In this document: piece by piece, positions 63,301-64,000 of the stretch
Numbering within the stretch: the first letter of the stretch is position 1
Layout of the letters: each line of letters begins with the position of its first letter
NCBI GenBank assembly: GCA_900100835.1
Contig: FNCM01000012.1
Span: 1-64,000 of the forward strand
From: Selenomonas sp. WCT3
GTDB lineage: Bacteria; Bacillota; Negativicutes; Selenomonadales; Selenomonadaceae
Direction: 5' to 3'
DNA: 64,000 nt
Notes under the pieces: generated by a model
What the model was told of the DNA's origin: nothing
What the model saw: the letters and a program-made list of their open reading frames with translations, nothing else
Databases searched by the model: none
Made by a program: the position numbers and the translations under genes

Positions 63301-64000
63301 CAACCTTTACCCTTGGCAGCAGTACTGGGGAAGGTCACGCTTATCTGGAAAGTGATGATTTACAATATGTAGTTACCCAAGGGGTGGCTAATCAGTCAGG
63401 AAATCCGGATACGCAAACAGATGATGCCATTAACCAAGGGGGCAATCCGGTCAGTGGAAATGTTGCTGGCGATGTTACTGGCGGGATTGCCAAAAATAAC
63501 GGCATCGCAGAAGGGAATGTCAAAGACGTATTGGCTGGTGCTGTCGTTAATGGCAGTATCACAGCCGCGAGCAGTGAAAATGGTGTGGCTGCGGAGAATA
63601 TTGCGACGGTCACCCAGTCTACTGTTACTGGCAGTGTTACTGGTGCTACTAGTAACACTGGTGTGGTTATTGGCAATAAAGCTATGGTCACAGATTCTGC
63701 AATCACAGGGGATGTCGTGGCGGCGTCCAGCCAAAGCGGTACGATCAGCAATGGCAATATCGCTAGTGTCTCGGGGGGCAGCGTTTGTGGCAGTGTGTAT
63801 GGCGGCAAGAGTGAGACTGGCGAAGTCAATACCAGTGCAGTCAATCTCAAAGATACCGTCATCGCGGGCAGCGTTTACGGTGGCATGAGCCAGGAAGGAA
63901 CGTCCGATGGAAACGCAGTCAACCTTGAAAATGCTGACGTTACAGGCAATGTCTATGGTGGGAAGAGTGCGCAGGCTTCCAATAACAATAAAGTCATATT
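60384..64000 (+). CDS. Giant repetitive autotransporter-like surface protein, 5' part
   Basis: The frame from ATG 60384 is open to the right edge, at least 1,205 codons. GGAGGG lies seven bases upstream. The N-terminus is a long signal peptide: a basic region, then SRAALAIAVSFMCSCGVASA. Beyond it are many ~20-25-residue repeats ending in V/I-Y-G-G (for example TVEGNIYGGW, TVGENVYGGW, VIAGSVYGGM), the pattern of a beta-helical passenger of type V secreted adhesins in Gram-negative bacteria. Two halves, ~60543-61940 and ~62019-63404, are copies of each other. Runs of G7 (60624) and G9 (60871) lie in the 5' part. The C-terminal barrel or anchor is outside the window. No clear promoter in 60254-60383. 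Confidence 0.85.
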   Translation, partial: MKQEHIKIYGRKSLAPYMGSKSRAALAIAVSFMCSCGVASANSGGEIERYHGDYYIGNNGLKGNNVYVDDATELQGAYGAGGDRQDVSGNTITVDSVNSTNLSVVGATTFFSSNGDPGNATENHAIVRNSTVQSVTGGQSGDGDASKNTIKIENNSDVKGNVWGGASGWHGTAAENIVTVLESTVEGNIYGGWSSNGDSEGITDKNHVIIKGSTVKANIYGGQASNTNENNIITLNDAVVEGSVYGGNNDYSFVYTTGKDVAGNKLYLSGGNKVNGNVFNVETVYLEQTVWNTEKPMLTVKGEHGTSPEGYALDDGVFHDDRELFFNGQAYGHGSNITTSIDASNLAFVAPEDVKTGAMMDLIQSAPEIRAVLAADKTSQAYSIAPVTGVTINGALEGSLAFNTDKTALTYTAAANKATKLTFGTVYWSENALIDHSQLLTNLDFNGADVDTAKINFTNIQSIDANQKMTLVSDFGTSVGTITGTTFTIGQNSGEGYPYLEGENLRYVITKGVAAQNGNEDSGNTGGSDETSANYNGFMYDEDMSYYAGNKGPNNNNVLLDDTMNITIDDCVYGGAGPDGGTSVSHNIITVISENPTLFVAGGRTDPNSNAGEGDAIDNHAIIKGKVSQAAGGTAGNGEAKYNSVTVESTGFVIGDIMGGAVGLGDGVSENSAIVNGGTVGENVYGGWAANGGNIANNNYVIINKGTVGENVYGGRSDNYSLNNSVTLTDAKIGGSVYGGYSDDSFWKGDGNDIQGNTLHLSGSSTVAGNVFNVEKVYLENARWDTEKPMLEVQGKNVMSKWGHAVDAGVYNATGETFYNGISPIIATIDASRLSFENPEEAATGERMNLIQSGKTLKATLDADTTSQVYSVAPVTGVTINAVLGGSLAFNTDKTVLAYTVTTNKATKLAFTDVAWSETALIDHSQLLMNVDFNGADVDTAKINFTNIQSIDANQKMTLVSDFGTSAGTITGTTFTLGSSTGEGHAYLESDDLQYVVTQGVANQSGNPDTQTDDAINQGGNPVSGNVAGDVTGGIAKNNGIAEGNVKDVLAGAVVNGSITAASSENGVAAENIATVTQSTVTGSVTGATSNTGVVIGNKAMVTDSAITGDVVAASSQSGTISNGNIASVSGGSVCGSVYGGKSETGEVNTSAVNLKDTVIAGSVYGGMSQEGTSDGNAVNLENADVTGNVYGGKSAQASNNNKVI
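60543..61940 (+). repeat. Adhesin large repeat, copy 1
   Basis: Begins at the codons for YYIGNNG and ends near YVITKGVA. It matches copy 2 in order: glycine-rich V-Y-G-G repeats, then LDD-containing and D-x-x-x-x-M-x-L-I-Q-S blocks, then KINFTNIQSIDANQKMTLV. Part of it is almost identical in DNA to copy 2. Confidence 0.8.
60871..60879 (+). repeat. Homopolymer run of nine G inside the adhesin gene
   Basis: Nine consecutive G encode part of W-G-G-A at about codons 163-166. In this copy the frame stays open. A one-base change would shift the frame early in the protein. Confidence 0.9.
62019..63404 (+). repeat. Adhesin large repeat, copy 2
   Basis: Begins at the codons for YYAGNKG and ends near YVVTQGVA. 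The offset from copy 1 is 1,476 bases at the start (AAC 60555/62031) and 1,464 bases at the end (position 61741 against 63205), so a 12-base length difference arose between. The block around 63205-63260 is nearly identical to 61741-61796. Confidence 0.8.

Noticed and set aside
1..64000. CRISPR arrays, tRNA or rRNA genes, intact insertion sequences
   Set aside because: No regularly spaced direct repeats, cloverleaf-like sequence or transposase was seen on either strand.

Overview
All protein-coding genes I can support lie on the + strand. The window looks like a flagellated, outer-membrane-bearing Firmicute of the Negativicutes, probably Selenomonas or a close relative; this is inference. It rests on a flagellin gene, an autotransporter-like surface protein, and a Firmicutes-type block (hpf, secA, prfB, DUF2993, DUF5693, csaB, ftsE, ftsX, M23 peptidase, ctpA) in a mid-GC genome.

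Region 1 (1-42530) starts with the 3' end of a flagellin gene and its terminator. About 38 head-to-tail, often overlapping genes follow, up to a terminator at 42495, and look like a very large flagellin glycosylation island. It holds four single-GT2 or multi-domain GT2 glycosyltransferases, three O-GlcNAc-transferase-like GT41 enzymes (a fourth, at 42609, lies just past the terminator), a DegT aminotransferase, an ATP-grasp ligase, an FkbM-type methyltransferase, and FliB, the flagellin lysine methylase that best ties the island to flagellin. A lipid-style module follows (22269-34072): PglD-like acyltransferase, metallo-hydrolase, two acyl carrier proteins, two KAS III enzymes, an SDR, a FabZ-like dehydratase, a ThDP enzyme, a NeuB-family synthase, an AMP-dependent acyl ligase, and LuxE-like plus LuxC-like fatty-acid reductase proteins. 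Together they could build, activate and reduce an acyl chain and link it to, or condense it into, an unusual sugar. An AbiE toxin-antitoxin pair with a palindromic promoter/operator interrupts the island at 34292-35802. A choline/ethanolamine-phosphate-like module (LicC-like, LicA-like, alkaline-phosphatase-superfamily protein) and UDP-galactopyranose mutase follow.

Region 2 (42609-48343) holds the fourth GT41 enzyme, a zinc-ribbon protein, a polar amino-acid ABC transporter whose binding protein is transcribed separately from its permease and ATPase, a cold-shock protein and the long form of hibernation factor HPF. Several near-consensus promoters and terminators are readable here.

Region 3 (48506-60253) is housekeeping: protein export (SecA), termination (RF2 without the usual programmed frameshift), envelope proteins, the pyruvyl transferase CsaB, the FtsEX division ABC complex with an EnvC-like hydrolase regulator, and a C-terminal processing protease. 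It ends at a 23-bp perfect inverted repeat.

Region 4 (60384-end) is the first 1,205 codons of a very large repetitive surface protein that runs off the window. It has a 1.46-kb internal duplication and a run of nine G near its 5' end, a plausible phase-variation switch.

Base composition changes sharply. Hand-counted lines in 26725-30800 are about 20-40% GC, against about 55% in secA, so the acyl/NeuB module looks recently acquired. No intergenic gap exceeds 300 bases. I saw no tRNA, rRNA, CRISPR array or intact insertion sequence.
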